A stretch of DNA of 64,000 nucleotides from Rhizobium sp. 16-449-1b (lineage in GTDB: Bacteria; Pseudomonadota; Alphaproteobacteria; Rhizobiales; Rhizobiaceae), in contig NZ_JAGHMH010000021.1 of assembly GCF_017741935.1 (NCBI RefSeq), positions 124,001 through 188,000 of the forward strand, read 5' to 3'. Positions 17,440 to 26,914 of this stretch are shown one piece after another (position 1 is the stretch's first letter; every line of letters begins with the position of its first letter). The notes beneath the pieces are model-generated. The model saw only the letters and a program-made list of their open reading frames with translations, did no database searches and had not been told where the DNA came from. The position numbers and the translations under genes are program-made.

Positions 17440-18336
17440 CTATTTTTTTGAGGCACTCGCGGCGTAGATCTGGTCGATCGCGCCCTCGAGGCTTCGATCA
17501 AATTCAGCATCGCTCATCGTGACAAGAAGATCTTCCGCCAAAGCCCTGGAGAAGCTTGCGATCATGCCGTGATTATGGCTCAGCTTTTCGCAGGCGTCAG
17601 CTCTGCTGTAACCACCGGACAGAGCGACGACGCGGATAACCGACTTATGGTCGATCAGCGGCTTGTAGAAGTCCGCAACGGACGGAAGCGTCAGCTTGAT
17701 CATGACCTTCTGACCGGACGGCAAGGCGTCGAGCTCGCGAAGGATCTCTTCGCGCAGGATAACCTCGGCCTCTCGCTTCGTCGTACTCTTGATCGACACT
17801 TCAGGCTCGATAATCGGAACCAGACCATGTCCAAGTATGCGTTGAGCAACGGAAAATTGCTGGTGAACCACCGCTGCAATTCCTGCCCTGTTGGCCTGGG
17901 CAATAACTGAACGCATTTTGGTGCCGAATATGCCCTTCTTGACCGCCCGGTCGAGCAGATCGTCAAGATCGGGCATTGGCTTCATGACCTGAACGCCATT
18001 CACTTCGGCCGCCAGCCCCTTGTCGACCTTCAAAAACGGCACCACGCCGCGCTCTTCCCAGAGAAAGGCGGGAACCGGCTTACCGTTGGCCTCTCCATCC
18101 ATGGTCCGCTCAAAGAGTATGGTGCCGATCACCCTGTCACCCGAAAACGCCGGCGCGGTCATGATGCGAACACGCATCTCGTGCACCAGGCGAAACATCT
18201 CTTCTTCGCCATGGTAGTCCGCATCCGCTATGCCGTAGAGACGCAGCGCTCCCGGCGTCGATCCGCCACTCTGATCGAGCGCTGCGATAAAGCCGGCTTT
18301 GTCGGCCATCTGGGACATCATTTTTGTGTCTGACAT
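17440..18336 (-). CDS. fda: Fructose-bisphosphate aldolase, class I
   Basis: Cleaves fructose-1,6-bisphosphate to dihydroxyacetone phosphate and glyceraldehyde-3-phosphate in the cytoplasm via a Schiff-base Lys. 298 residues from ATG 18336, matching the ~296-residue bacterial Fda class. Family motifs: FIAALDQSGGSTPGAL, GVVPFLKVDKGLA, IFGTKMRSVI, GLVPIIEPEVSI, VMIKLTLP (Schiff-base Lys) and VVALSGGYSRADACE. An upstream in-frame extension is rejected because GGGGGG lies just before 18336 and the family starts here. A class I enzyme would be metal-independent, useful under the oxidative stress implied by katG/oxyR nearby. Confidence 0.93.
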   Translation of the reverse strand: MSDTKMMSQMADKAGFIAALDQSGGSTPGALRLYGIADADYHGEEEMFRLVHEMRVRIMTAPAFSGDRVIGTILFERTMDGEANGKPVPAFLWEERGVVPFLKVDKGLAAEVNGVQVMKPMPDLDDLLDRAVKKGIFGTKMRSVIAQANRAGIAAVVHQQFSVAQRILGHGLVPIIEPEVSIKSTTKREAEVILREEILRELDALPSGQKVMIKLTLPSVADFYKPLIDHKSVIRVVALSGGYSRADACEKLSHNHGMIASFSRALAEDLLVTMSDAEFDRSLEGAIDQIYAASASKK

Positions 18337-19104
18337 TGTTTCCCCCCTGTGCTGCATTTCGCGTGTTTCACAAATGGCGTTCAACCGGGCTTGCACCCTG
18401 GTACAATAGCAACCTCTCACATTCCCGCGCAAACAGCCACCTCCTTGCGGGTGGCGTCAAAGCTAAAACTGCTTGCCCGGCAATTCCGGCGAACAAAGAG
18501 CCGGATGCGGATCTGCGATTATTCGTGGCCGTCGCCGCGTCTCACAAAATGGCAGCACCAACGTCGCGACCATGCAAAAATCACGACGTGAGATCGAGGC
18601 ATTGACAGCCTAACCAATCAAATCATCGTTCAGGGTTTTGATCTCTCCGCCATTTGTAAGTGGCCAAGATCCATATCCGTTTAGAGCCCGATCAATACAC
18701 ATTCGTACTAAATGTTGCCCATTTGAGCGCGCTCAAACCATCAACCGTGGTCCGCTTGATGCTGCAAGATACGAGACGATTGGGCGAACGAGGGGGCGGC
18801 CGAAGCAATTCGCCATCTCGTGCCGGAAGACAAGAGGGATCATATCCGAGGGGAAAGGAAGTAAGCTGGCGTCCTTCAGGAGCCCGTCAGCGGGAACTCT
18901 TGATACACGGACCCTGATCCGGTCGCGTGCTCGCCACTCGCCTCCAGCGCCATCCTGTTTCAGCCGCGTTTCGATCAGTTGGCGTAGCAGCGCACGGGCG
19001 TCGTTGGCCTGCGAGCCATATTGCGTCATCAGCCGATCGAGTGAGGGAACCAGTCTCGTCTCCGGTCATTAACCTGCGAGGAGCAGCGAAAGGAGATTGG
19101 ACCA
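18337..19104. other. 768-bp gap without a convincing gene
   Basis: Holds the promoter of the aldolase gene at its left end. Several overlapping short frames exist on both strands. The most protein-like is a 98-residue minus-strand frame at 18733-19029 (DARALLRQLIETRLKQDG), but it has no ribosome-binding site and no family I know. The GC content is lower than in neighbouring genes. It may contain decayed coding sequence. Confidence 0.5.
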
Positions 19105-19320
19105 ATGGCCAAAGACGTTACAAATCGCCGGGCGAAGGAGCATGTCGACGAAGATCAGAATGGTGTGATCGTTGCCGGACCGGAAGCACACGCACGAGAG
19201 CGTTCTGGAAAAGATCCCACTCATAAGACAGCACCGAGAGAAGACAAGGGTGCGGCGAAGTCAGATGCGGGCGAAGGAAGTGGCCCCAAGAAGACCAGCG
19301 CTCAGACGGCCCGGCGATAG
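19105..19320 (+). CDS. Small hydrophilic hypothetical protein
   Basis: 71 residues, very rich in Lys, Glu, Asp, Gly and Ala with almost no hydrophobic core, so probably disordered (EHVDEDQNGVIVAGPEAHAR is the only ordered-looking part). GAAAGGAGA lies ~9 bp before the ATG and a strong terminator follows, so it is likely expressed. Function unknown; the composition recalls stress-associated hydrophilic proteins. Confidence 0.6.
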   Translation: MAKDVTNRRAKEHVDEDQNGVIVAGPEAHARERSGKDPTHKTAPREDKGAAKSDAGEGSGPKKTSAQTARR

Positions 19321-19335
19321 CCCGCAGAAACAGAA

Positions 19336-19373
19336 AACCTCCCGTGCGCTGTGACACACGGGAGGTTCTTTTC
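19336..19373 (+). terminator. Rho-independent terminator
   Basis: aacctcccgtg (19336-19346) pairs perfectly with cacgggaggtt (19357-19367) around a 10-nt loop and is followed by cttttc. It ends the small hydrophilic gene and lies just after the stop of the convergent katG, so it may serve both (an A-rich run precedes it on the other strand). Confidence 0.8.
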
Positions 19374-19399
19374 GAGACTTGCCTTAGACCATTTCGCCG

Positions 19400-21574
19400 T
19401 TAGGCGGTCAGGTCGAAGCGGTCGGCGTTCATCACTTTCGTCCAGGCGGCTACGAAGTCCTTCACGAACTTCTCCTTGCTGTCATCCTGGGCATAGACTT
19501 CGGCATAAGCGCGCAGCACCGAGTTGGAACCGAAGACAAGATCGGCACGGGTTGCGGTGAAGCGGACATCGCCTGTCTTGCGATCACGAATCTCGTAAGA
19601 GTTCCGGCCGGTCGGGACCCAGGAATAGGCCATATCGGTCAGCGTGACGAAGAAGTCCGTGGTGAGCGCACCAACCTTGGTCGTGAAGACGCCGTGGCTG
19701 CTGCCGCCGTGGTTGGCGCCGATGACGCGCAGGCCACCAACAAGAGCCGTCATCTCAGGCGCGGTCAGGCCCATCAGTTGGGCGCGGTCGAGGAGCAGTT
19801 CCTCGGCGCTGACAACGTAATGCTCCTTCTGCCAGTTGCGGAAGCCGTCGGCGAGCGGCTCGAGCGGCGCGAAGCTGTCCGCGTCGGTCTGCGCGTCGGT
19901 GGCATCGCCACGGCCAGCTGCGAACGGCACCTGGATGTCGAAGCCGGCAGCCTTGGCGGCCTGTTCGACGCCGACGTTACCGGCGAGAACAATGACGTCG
20001 GCAACCGATGCGCCGCTTGCCGCAGCGATCGGTTCCAGCACGGCAAGAACGCGGGCGAGGCGTTCAGGCTCGTTGCCGGCCCAGTCCTTCTGCGGCGCCA
20101 GCCGGATGCGGGCGCCGTTGGCACCGCCGCGATTGTCCGAGCCACGGAAGGTGCGGGCGCTGTCCCATGCCGTGCTGACGAGGTCGGCGACGGAGAGGCC
20201 GGAAGCGGCGATCTTCGCCTTGACGGCCGAAACGTCGTAGCTCGTGCTGCCTGCCGGGATCGGATCCTGCCAGAGCAGGTCTTCCGCCGGCACATCCGGG
20301 CCGATGTAGCGCGACTTGGGGCCCATATCGCGGTGGGTCAGCTTAAACCAGGCGCGAGCAAAGGCATCCGAGAATGCCGAGAAATCGTCGCGGAAACGCA
20401 GCGAGATCTCGCGGTAGATCGGGTCTACCCGAAGCGCCATGTCGGCGTCCGTCATCATCGGATTGAGGCGAATGCTCGGGTCTTCCACATCGACGGGCTT
20501 GTCGGCGTCGGCGATCGAGATCGGCTCCCACTGGGTGGCGCCTGCCGGGCTCTTCACCAGATGCCATTCATGCTTGAACAGCATTTCGAAGAAGCCGTTG
20601 TCCCATTTGGTCGGTTCGGTGGTCCAGGCACCTTCGAGGCCCGAGACAACCGTATTGCGGCCAATGCCGCGACCCTTGGTGTTCATCCAGCCGAGACCCT
20701 GGGCTTCCGGACCTGCCGCTTCGGGATCGGCGCTGAGATCAGCGGGGTTGCCGTTGCCGTGGGTCTTGCCGATGGTGTGGCCGCCGGCGGTCAGCGCAAC
20801 AGTCTCTTCGTCGTCCATGCCCATGCGGGCGAAGGTCTCGCGCATCTGCGCGGCGGTGGCGAGCGGATCTGACTTGCCGTTGACGCCCTCGGGGTTGACG
20901 TAGATCAGACCCATCTGGACAGCCGCAAGCGGGTTCGACAGCGTCGCGGGCTTTGCCACATCGCCATAGCGGCCATCGCTTGGCGCGAGCCATTCCTGCT
21001 CATCACCCCAGTAAACATCCTTTTCCGGATGCCAGATGTCTTCGCGGCCGAAGCCGAAGCCGAAGGTCTTCAGGCCGGCGACGTCGTAGGCGATCGTGCC
21101 CGCGAGCGCGATCAAGTCGGCCCAGGAAATCCGGTTGCCGTACTTCTTTTTGATTGGCCAAAGCAGGCGGCGGCCCTTGTCGGTGTTGACGTTATCCGGC
21201 CACGAATTCAGCGGAGCAAAACGCTGGTTGCCGGTGTTGGCGCCGCCACGGCCGTCCGCGGCGCGATACGAGCCGGCTGCGTGCCAGGTAACGCGGGCCA
21301 TCATGCCAACATAGCTACCCCAGTCGGCCGGCCACCATTCCTGGCTTTCGGTCATCAGCGCCCTGAGATCGGCCTTCAGAGCCTCTACGTCGAGCTTCTT
21401 AAGCTCCTCGTGATATTTGAAATCCCTGCCGAGCGGATTGGTCTTGGTGTCGTGCTGGCTCAAAATGTCCAGGTTCAGCGCGTTCGGCCACCATTGCGTA
21501 ACGGATTTGCCGAGTGCCGTGTTACCACCGTGCATGACCGGACACTTGCCGGCCGATTGTGTCTTCGTGTCCAC
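19400..21574 (-). CDS. katG: Catalase-peroxidase
   Basis: Bifunctional haem enzyme removing hydrogen peroxide and activating peroxidatic substrates; 724 residues from GTG 21574. Distal site Arg94/Trp97/His98 (ARVTWHAAGSYR), the MYW-crosslink Tyr region, proximal His ~260 (TAGGHTIGKTHG) and the typical duplicated C-terminal domain are present. The GTG start is preferred because GGGAGA lies 8 bp upstream and the protein then begins VDTKTQSAGKCPVMHGG, like other rhizobial KatG; a 28-residue longer frame is unlikely. Divergent from oxyR, which is its expected activator. Confidence 0.95.
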   Translation of the reverse strand: MDTKTQSAGKCPVMHGGNTALGKSVTQWWPNALNLDILSQHDTKTNPLGRDFKYHEELKKLDVEALKADLRALMTESQEWWPADWGSYVGMMARVTWHAAGSYRAADGRGGANTGNQRFAPLNSWPDNVNTDKGRRLLWPIKKKYGNRISWADLIALAGTIAYDVAGLKTFGFGFGREDIWHPEKDVYWGDEQEWLAPSDGRYGDVAKPATLSNPLAAVQMGLIYVNPEGVNGKSDPLATAAQMRETFARMGMDDEETVALTAGGHTIGKTHGNGNPADLSADPEAAGPEAQGLGWMNTKGRGIGRNTVVSGLEGAWTTEPTKWDNGFFEMLFKHEWHLVKSPAGATQWEPISIADADKPVDVEDPSIRLNPMMTDADMALRVDPIYREISLRFRDDFSAFSDAFARAWFKLTHRDMGPKSRYIGPDVPAEDLLWQDPIPAGSTSYDVSAVKAKIAASGLSVADLVSTAWDSARTFRGSDNRGGANGARIRLAPQKDWAGNEPERLARVLAVLEPIAAASGASVADVIVLAGNVGVEQAAKAAGFDIQVPFAAGRGDATDAQTDADSFAPLEPLADGFRNWQKEHYVVSAEELLLDRAQLMGLTAPEMTALVGGLRVIGANHGGSSHGVFTTKVGALTTDFFVTLTDMAYSWVPTGRNSYEIRDRKTGDVRFTATRADLVFGSNSVLRAYAEVYAQDDSKEKFVKDFVAAWTKVMNADRFDLTA

Positions 21575-21734
21575 GTTAACTCTCCCTAAAATTCGAACTC
21601 GGGTTGAAATCGCGTACCAAGTGTTTGAGCGGGTCGTTGAACCTCGTGTCGGCTTCAAGTCCCGAGATAGGGAATAAGCAACTCACTCGATAAATTCCAA
21701 TTGTATATTCTAAAGGGTCTGATAGTTTTTGATT
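21575..21734. promoter_or_regulatory. katG-oxyR divergent promoter region
   Basis: About 160 bp shared by both promoters. The AT-rich half near 21688-21730 is where OxyR would be expected to bind. ATAAATTCCAATTGT (from 21690) matches part of the ATAG-N-T-N3-A-N-CTAT half pattern, but the second half is weak, so I do not claim a defined site. Confidence 0.45.
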
Positions 21735-22676
21735 ATGATAGGCCTATCCATGAAGCACTTGCGTTATTTCGAGGCTCTTGCACGCTTGGGGCATTTCGGC
21801 CGCGCCGCCGAAGCCTGTGCGATCTCCCAGCCGGCACTGTCGGTACAAATCCGTGAGCTCGAGGAACTGATCGGGGCGCCGCTGGTGGAACGCGGCGGCA
21901 GGCAGATCAGGCTGACGAGCCTTGGCGAGGAGTTTGCCGAGCGCGTGCGTGGCATCCTGCGCTCGGTCGACGATCTGGCGGAACTGGCCCGCGCCACGCA
22001 GACAACGCTTGCGGGCCGGCTTCGCATCGGCGTCATTCCGACAATTGCCCCCTATCTCCTACCCGATGTCATCAAGACGCTGACGCAGCGCTATCCCGGG
22101 CTCGATCCACGCCCGCGCGAGGCGGTGACACAGAGGTTGATCGAAGACCTGCACGAAGCACGGCTCGATGCCGCGATCGTCGCCCTGCCCGTTTCAGAGC
22201 CGACGCTTGAGGAAATTCCGCTCTTCGACGAGGAATTCGTGCTGGTGCGTCCGCTGGAGGACGCTGGCAAACCTGTTCCGAGCTCCGAGATGCTGCACGA
22301 GATGCGTCTGCTGCTTCTCGAAGAAGGACACTGCTTCCGCGAGCAGGCGCTCTCCTTCTGCAACATTGCAGCCGCGCCCCCTCGCGAACTTATGGAAGGA
22401 AGCTCGCTTACCACGCTGGTACAGATGGTGGGCGCCGGCATCGGCGTCACGCTGCTGCCGCAGATGGCGGTGCGCACCGAGACCCGCTCAGCCGATGTCA
22501 GCGTATTTCGCCTTCTTGAGCCGCAGCCCTTTCGCACAATCGGCATGATCTGGCGTAAGACCAATCCCCTGGTGGCGCAATTCGGCCCGATCGCCGACAT
22601 CGTCCGCGAGGCCGGCGCTCGCAGGACAAATGAACTAGGCGCTTTTCCCGCCCAAACGCCAACACTGACCGCTTAA
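21735..22676 (+). CDS. oxyR: LysR-family peroxide sensor OxyR
   Basis: About 313 residues. N-terminal HTH (FGRAAEACAISQPALSVQIR). In the effector domain the two redox Cys sit 9 residues apart in EEGHCFREQALSFC, the same spacing as Cys199/Cys208 of E. coli OxyR, so the disulfide switch should work. Position opposite katG supports the name. Start codon uncertain: ATG 21735 or ATG 21750 (MKHLRYFEAL); neither has a strong ribosome-binding site. Confidence 0.92.
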   Translation: MIGLSMKHLRYFEALARLGHFGRAAEACAISQPALSVQIRELEELIGAPLVERGGRQIRLTSLGEEFAERVRGILRSVDDLAELARATQTTLAGRLRIGVIPTIAPYLLPDVIKTLTQRYPGLDPRPREAVTQRLIEDLHEARLDAAIVALPVSEPTLEEIPLFDEEFVLVRPLEDAGKPVPSSEMLHEMRLLLLEEGHCFREQALSFCNIAAAPPRELMEGSSLTTLVQMVGAGIGVTLLPQMAVRTETRSADVSVFRLLEPQPFRTIGMIWRKTNPLVAQFGPIADIVREAGARRTNELGAFPAQTPTLTA

Positions 22677-22819
22677 GAAAGCCCGCCCAACATCGCTAAG
22701 GTCGTTGATCGATCTGACGGGTTGCAAGTGGCGCGGCGATCGATATATCCGAAGAAATATAATGATAGCCGCAGCAGGCCGGTTGGCGGGATTCGCAGTT
22801 TTAGTATCGGAGTATCGAT

Positions 22820-23632
22820 TTGACGTTCGAGATCATTTTTTGCCAGGGACGCATTGCCGACCGTACGCCTGGCGCGATCGAAGGCGCGGCCAAGACAGCA
22901 AGAGCCTTGCAGGAACGGACAGGACTGCCACCGCGCTCCGTGGGAACACCTTCACCACCCAAACAAGACGACTGGTCCAGCAGCCTGCCCGAAGCAACCG
23001 GCACGCTGACAGAACTTCAAAGCGAAGTGGCCGACATCTTTCGTCGTGGCCAAAGGCCGTTGATGGCCATGAATACCTGCTCCGCGAGCCTCGCAACACT
23101 GCCGGTTGTCGCGCGTGTCCATCCTGAAGCAACGATCCTCTGGATCGACGCTCACGGCGACTTCAATACCCCTGAGACCACCGGAAGCGGATATCTGGGC
23201 GGCATGGTTCTCGCTGCGGTCTGCGGCCTCTGGGAGAGTGGTCTCGGACAGGGTGTCGATCCGGCCAAAGTCGTGATTGCGGGCGCACGAGATATCGACC
23301 CCGCAGAGGAAGAACTGCTCAGACAGGCCGGTGTCTGCGTGCTCTCGGCTGAAGAAACAGATCCGGATTCGATCGTCTCAATTATCGGCGATCGGCCCGT
23401 TTGGATTCACGTCGATTGGGATTCTCTGGAGCCCGGCTTTGTGCCGGCGGCATATACCGTGCCGAATGGCCTGCTGCCAGAAACGCTGCGCGCCATATTC
23501 GAGAAAATTCCGGCAGACCAAATTATCGGCGTCGAGCTTGCCGAATTCGAGGCATCCTCTGACGGCGAGAAGGATGCCACGTCGCTGCGTTTCCTGATGG
23601 ACGCAATCTCGCCGCTGCTTGGATCGAAATAA
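22820..23632 (+). CDS. Atypical arginase/agmatinase-superfamily protein
   Basis: 270 residues from a TTG start with GGAG ~7 bp upstream; no better in-frame start exists. The ureohydrolase fold is recognisable: LWIDAHGDFNTPETT, VVIAGARDIDPAEEEL and VWIHVDWDSLEPGFVPA. However, the first metal motif GGDHS is replaced by MNTCSAS, and the usual GNIHGMPLA is GYLGGMVLA, so two His positions of the normal di-manganese site and substrate loop are missing. It may bind one metal or act on another substrate. The true reaction is unknown. It follows oxyR on the same strand by 143 bp. Confidence 0.7.
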   Translation: MTFEIIFCQGRIADRTPGAIEGAAKTARALQERTGLPPRSVGTPSPPKQDDWSSSLPEATGTLTELQSEVADIFRRGQRPLMAMNTCSASLATLPVVARVHPEATILWIDAHGDFNTPETTGSGYLGGMVLAAVCGLWESGLGQGVDPAKVVIAGARDIDPAEEELLRQAGVCVLSAEETDPDSIVSIIGDRPVWIHVDWDSLEPGFVPAAYTVPNGLLPETLRAIFEKIPADQIIGVELAEFEASSDGEKDATSLRFLMDAISPLLGSK

Positions 23633-23792
23633 CGCAGTGAACGGCGCCTACCGAACAAACCGATGACTTAGAATGCGTCTTCGATAGAGCGGACAACCGC
23701 AAAACCTGCGCGCCTCCGCGCGCAGAGCACTTGCCATTCTCCACGGTCGACGAGAGCAGCCGCTCGGTAAACCTTCGCGTGATGGATCGCGC

Positions 23793-25907
23793 TCAGTTTC
23801 GGCGGCCGGCAACCAACCGCAACCCCGTTTCGGCCTGCTGTTCGCTGGTGACCCTGAACACCGAGACAAGGTCGCGCAAGCGATTGGCCTCGCCGGCAAG
23901 CACTGCGGATGCGGCGTTGCTTTCCTCGACCATGGCGGCGTTCTGCTGGGTATCCTGATCCATGCCGTTCATCGCCGTGTTGATCTCGACCAAGCCGACG
24001 CTCTGTTCGCGCGAAGACAACGCGATTGCTTCCATATGCTGATTGATGGCCACAACGTGCCTGCCGATGCCGTGGAGAGCCGCACCTGTGTCCTTCACCG
24101 CCCGCACCCCCTCCTCAACCTCGATAGTCGAACCATCGATGAGAGCCTTGATCTCCTTGGCTGCGTTGGCCGAGCGCTGGGCCAATTCGCGAACCTCGTG
24201 CGCTACAACCGCGAACCCGCGACCAGCCTCACCGGCACGGGCCGCCTCGACGCCGGCGTTCAGGGCAAGAAGATTGGTCTGGAAGGCAATCTGGTCGATC
24301 GTCGCGATGATGCTTGCGATACGCTTCGAAGACCCCTCGATCCGTTCCATCATGGCAACCGCCTCATCAACAAGCGCCGTCCCCTTCGAAGCGCTGTCAT
24401 TGGCCTCTCGCGCCACCTGTTGGGCATCTTCAACACGCTTGGTCGCGTTCGACACATTTGCTGTTATCTCGTCGAGCGCAGCCGCTGTTTGCTCAAGAGA
24501 GGCTGCCTGGCGCTCCGTTCGCTGCGCCAGCTGGCTTGCACCGCTGCTGATCTCCCGGGTGCCGTTGTCGATGGAATGACTGGACTGCATGATGTCGCCC
24601 ATGACACCCGCCAGCTGTTTCAACGTCGCATTCAGGTCCCCGCGCAGGCTTTCGAAATCCGGTGCGAAGGGTTCGACGAGTTGGAAGGAGAGATCGCCTG
24701 CGGCCAACCGCTTCAGGCCCGCGCCAAGGTCGCCGGTGGCCTGCAGCAGCCGTTCGCGCGCGAGTGCCTCGGCCTGCTCCTGCATCTCAGCCCGGTTGGC
24801 CTCGGCATCTCTGCGCGCCGCTGCGGCCTCCGCTTCAAGTGCCGCTGAAGTGATCGCCTGCTGCCTGAACACCTCAAGCGCCTTCGCCATCGCCCCAACC
24901 TCGTCGCGCCTTGCCGCGCCGGGCGCCGTTTGACCGGTGTCTCCTTCGGCCAGGCGGCGCATTGCAGCGGTAATCATGAGGATCGGCGCGCTGATCGATC
25001 GGCCGATCAGCCAAACACTGAGCAGAATGAGACCGATCGCGGCGGCGATCAGCGCGACAACGATCGTGATATTCCGTTGACCGACGCGATCATTCTCCTT
25101 GAGCGTGGCGACCTCTGCCGCGGCGTAGCTTTGAATGATGTCTGAAAGCACCGGCTGCACCGCGGAGTAAGCAGAACTGACCGCCTCGCGAGCGGAGGCC
25201 TCCTCCAGCGTTGCATTACCATAAAGCCGGAACGCATTTTGGTAGACGGAGAGTGCTTCCGTAGCGCGCATGCGCTGTGCGCCGGGCCGGAATGCCTTCT
25301 TCATCAAATCGGTAAACGTCGCGACTTCGGCGGCGTGTTTGGCCAGGTAATCGGGATTTCGGCGCAGGATGAAGTCCTTCTCGTGCCGGCGCATCATCAA
25401 CATGCTGGCCTTCAGCTCGGCATCCGCGACGCCTTCAAGCTGGCCTTCGATCGAATGCACGGCATCGCGCATGGCCCCTTCAAGACCCTGCGACGGATCA
25501 AGACCCAACTCCTTGTCCTTGGCCACAAGCGCCGAAAACGTGCCCGCGTAGGCCCGAAGCGCACCGCTCAACGCGTCAAGCTTCCCAGCCTGCTCAGGCG
25601 CCGCATCGCCCTTTAGCTTGTCGATCACCGAGTTTGCTCTCTGAAGAGCTTTGTCGAAGTCTTCGACAGCACCAAGCTGCCGCGCGAGCAGGAATTCCTT
25701 TTCCCAGATCATAGTGTCGCGAATGTCGTCCCGCGCGGCTGCGACATCACGTTGCTGTTTCGCCAGGCTGTCCGCCGTCTGCCGATAGCGGGCTTCCACT
25801 TGCCGCTGGCCGATGAAGATCGCGGAAATCGCGACAATCCCGATCAACGCCACCAAGGCAAGCAACATCACCCGATGGGCAATTTTCAGGTTTGAGAGTA
25901 AGGCCAC
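23793..25907 (-). CDS. Methyl-accepting chemotaxis protein
   Basis: 704 residues from GTG 25907, chosen because GGGGGTG lies ~4-10 bp before it; an in-frame ATG 54 bp upstream lacks a ribosome-binding site. TM1 ~12-32, a ~250-residue all-helical periplasmic sensor (helical-bimodule-like), TM2 ~285-307, HAMP (GRSISAPILMITAAMRRLAEG), a second HAMP-like unit (LAAGDLSFQLVEPFAP) and the signalling coiled coil with hairpin tip NLLALNAGVEAARAGEAGRG. There is no C-terminal CheR-tethering pentapeptide that I can see. Ligand unknown; some helical-bimodule sensors bind organic acids. Confidence 0.9.
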   Translation of the reverse strand: MALLSNLKIAHRVMLLALVALIGIVAISAIFIGQRQVEARYRQTADSLAKQQRDVAAARDDIRDTMIWEKEFLLARQLGAVEDFDKALQRANSVIDKLKGDAAPEQAGKLDALSGALRAYAGTFSALVAKDKELGLDPSQGLEGAMRDAVHSIEGQLEGVADAELKASMLMMRRHEKDFILRRNPDYLAKHAAEVATFTDLMKKAFRPGAQRMRATEALSVYQNAFRLYGNATLEEASAREAVSSAYSAVQPVLSDIIQSYAAAEVATLKENDRVGQRNITIVVALIAAAIGLILLSVWLIGRSISAPILMITAAMRRLAEGDTGQTAPGAARRDEVGAMAKALEVFRQQAITSAALEAEAAAARRDAEANRAEMQEQAEALARERLLQATGDLGAGLKRLAAGDLSFQLVEPFAPDFESLRGDLNATLKQLAGVMGDIMQSSHSIDNGTREISSGASQLAQRTERQAASLEQTAAALDEITANVSNATKRVEDAQQVAREANDSASKGTALVDEAVAMMERIEGSSKRIASIIATIDQIAFQTNLLALNAGVEAARAGEAGRGFAVVAHEVRELAQRSANAAKEIKALIDGSTIEVEEGVRAVKDTGAALHGIGRHVVAINQHMEAIALSSREQSVGLVEINTAMNGMDQDTQQNAAMVEESNAASAVLAGEANRLRDLVSVFRVTSEQQAETGLRLVAGRRN

Positions 25908-26169
25908 GATACACCCCCGGCAATTTCGTCTCGGGCTTACACCACCCATGACGTTAAGCATTCACAAACCGGAGATGAAACTTTGATGATTTGGCGAAGA
26001 AAATAACCTGGGCGCGTTTCACGGCTTTCATCTCAACCTGTGCTGTGCCGTGGCGGCATCGCATTCGCGACCGCATTGCGGCGTGTCCGCCTTCAATCTC
26101 CTGCGCGATGTAACAGTTTGCTTGCGAGAGAGCCTACAGCACTTGTTGTACGCTTGATGGCAATATAGC

Positions 26170-26180
26170 GTATACGTGAT
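26170..26180 (+). promoter_or_regulatory. Operator-like site GTATACGTGAT before the gntR gene
   Basis: This 11-mer lies 21 bp before the regulator's ATG. It recurs exactly (reverse complement) at 26915-26925 and with one change at 27083-27093. Position over its own promoter suggests autoregulation. Confidence 0.6.
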
Positions 26181-26201
26181 CGAAACATTCATTGAAGTCC
26201 C

Positions 26202-26900
26202 ATGTCATCGAATTCCGACCGGGTAGACATCGCCCATCGCACCCTTAGACAGGCCATCATCGAGCAGGCGATCAAAGCCGGCACCAAACTGCCGGAGGAT
26301 GAGATCGGCAAGCACTTCTCCATGAGCCGCACCCTGGTGCGCGCCGTGCTGGCCAAATTACAGGCGCAGGGGCTTGTCGACACTTATCACAAGCGCACCG
26401 CCACCGTGGCGCAGCCGAGCCTCGAAGAAGCACGCGATGCATTCGCCGTGCGCCGCGCGCTGGAGCGCGAGGTCATGAAGGCGGTGGCCAAACGCTGGAG
26501 CCCGGCCATCGAGAAGAGCCTGCGCGAGCATGTGCAGGAAGAGGAAGCCGCCCATGCCAAAGGTGATGTCCGGCTTTCGACGCGGCTCGCCGGTGAATTC
26601 CATCTGAAACTTGCCGACCTTGCGGGCAATGCGCTGCTGGAGCGCTATCTCTCCGAACTGGTGTCGCGTTGCTCGCTGATCCTTGCCATGTACAGCCGCC
26701 CGCATTCTAGCGAATGCGCCATCAGCGAGCACTCCGGGCTCATCGCCGCGCTGAAGAAGGGCGATATCACCGCTGCCGAGCGCTTGATGGACGATCACCT
26801 CTCGTCAGTGGAAAGCCGGGCGCTGTTCGAGGACGAGCCTGCCGCCGAGCCTGACCTCGGCTCGATCCTCTCCCGTTTCTCCGCTCGCGCCGCGGGCTGA
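26202..26900 (+). CDS. GntR-family (FCD-type) transcriptional regulator
   Basis: 232 residues. N-terminal winged helix (LRQAIIEQAIKAGTKLPEDE, FSMSRTLVRAVLAKLQAQG) and an all-helical FCD effector domain with probable metal/ligand residues (Asp/His in EFHLKLADLAG, SEHSGLIAAL). It precedes the BMP-type transporter operon by 223 bp, and that gap carries two operator-like sites, so it most likely represses the operon until a substrate-derived ligand binds. Confidence 0.85.
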   Translation: MSSNSDRVDIAHRTLRQAIIEQAIKAGTKLPEDEIGKHFSMSRTLVRAVLAKLQAQGLVDTYHKRTATVAQPSLEEARDAFAVRRALEREVMKAVAKRWSPAIEKSLREHVQEEEAAHAKGDVRLSTRLAGEFHLKLADLAGNALLERYLSELVSRCSLILAMYSRPHSSECAISEHSGLIAALKKGDITAAERLMDDHLSSVESRALFEDEPAAEPDLGSILSRFSARAAG

Positions 26901-26914
26901 CTGCCGCTTTTTCA

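Noticed and set aside
18733..19029. 98-residue minus-strand frame in the gap after the aldolase gene
   Set aside because: Somewhat protein-like but no ribosome-binding site, no family match and overlapped by other frames; kept only as a note on the gap.
19694..20872. 392-codon plus-strand frame
   Set aside because: Fully antisense to katG, without a ribosome-binding site or known motif.
23706..23725. Hairpin ctgcgcg/cgcgcag between the arginase-like and MCP genes
   Set aside because: Short 7-bp stem, no U run; such GC hairpins arise often by chance in this composition.
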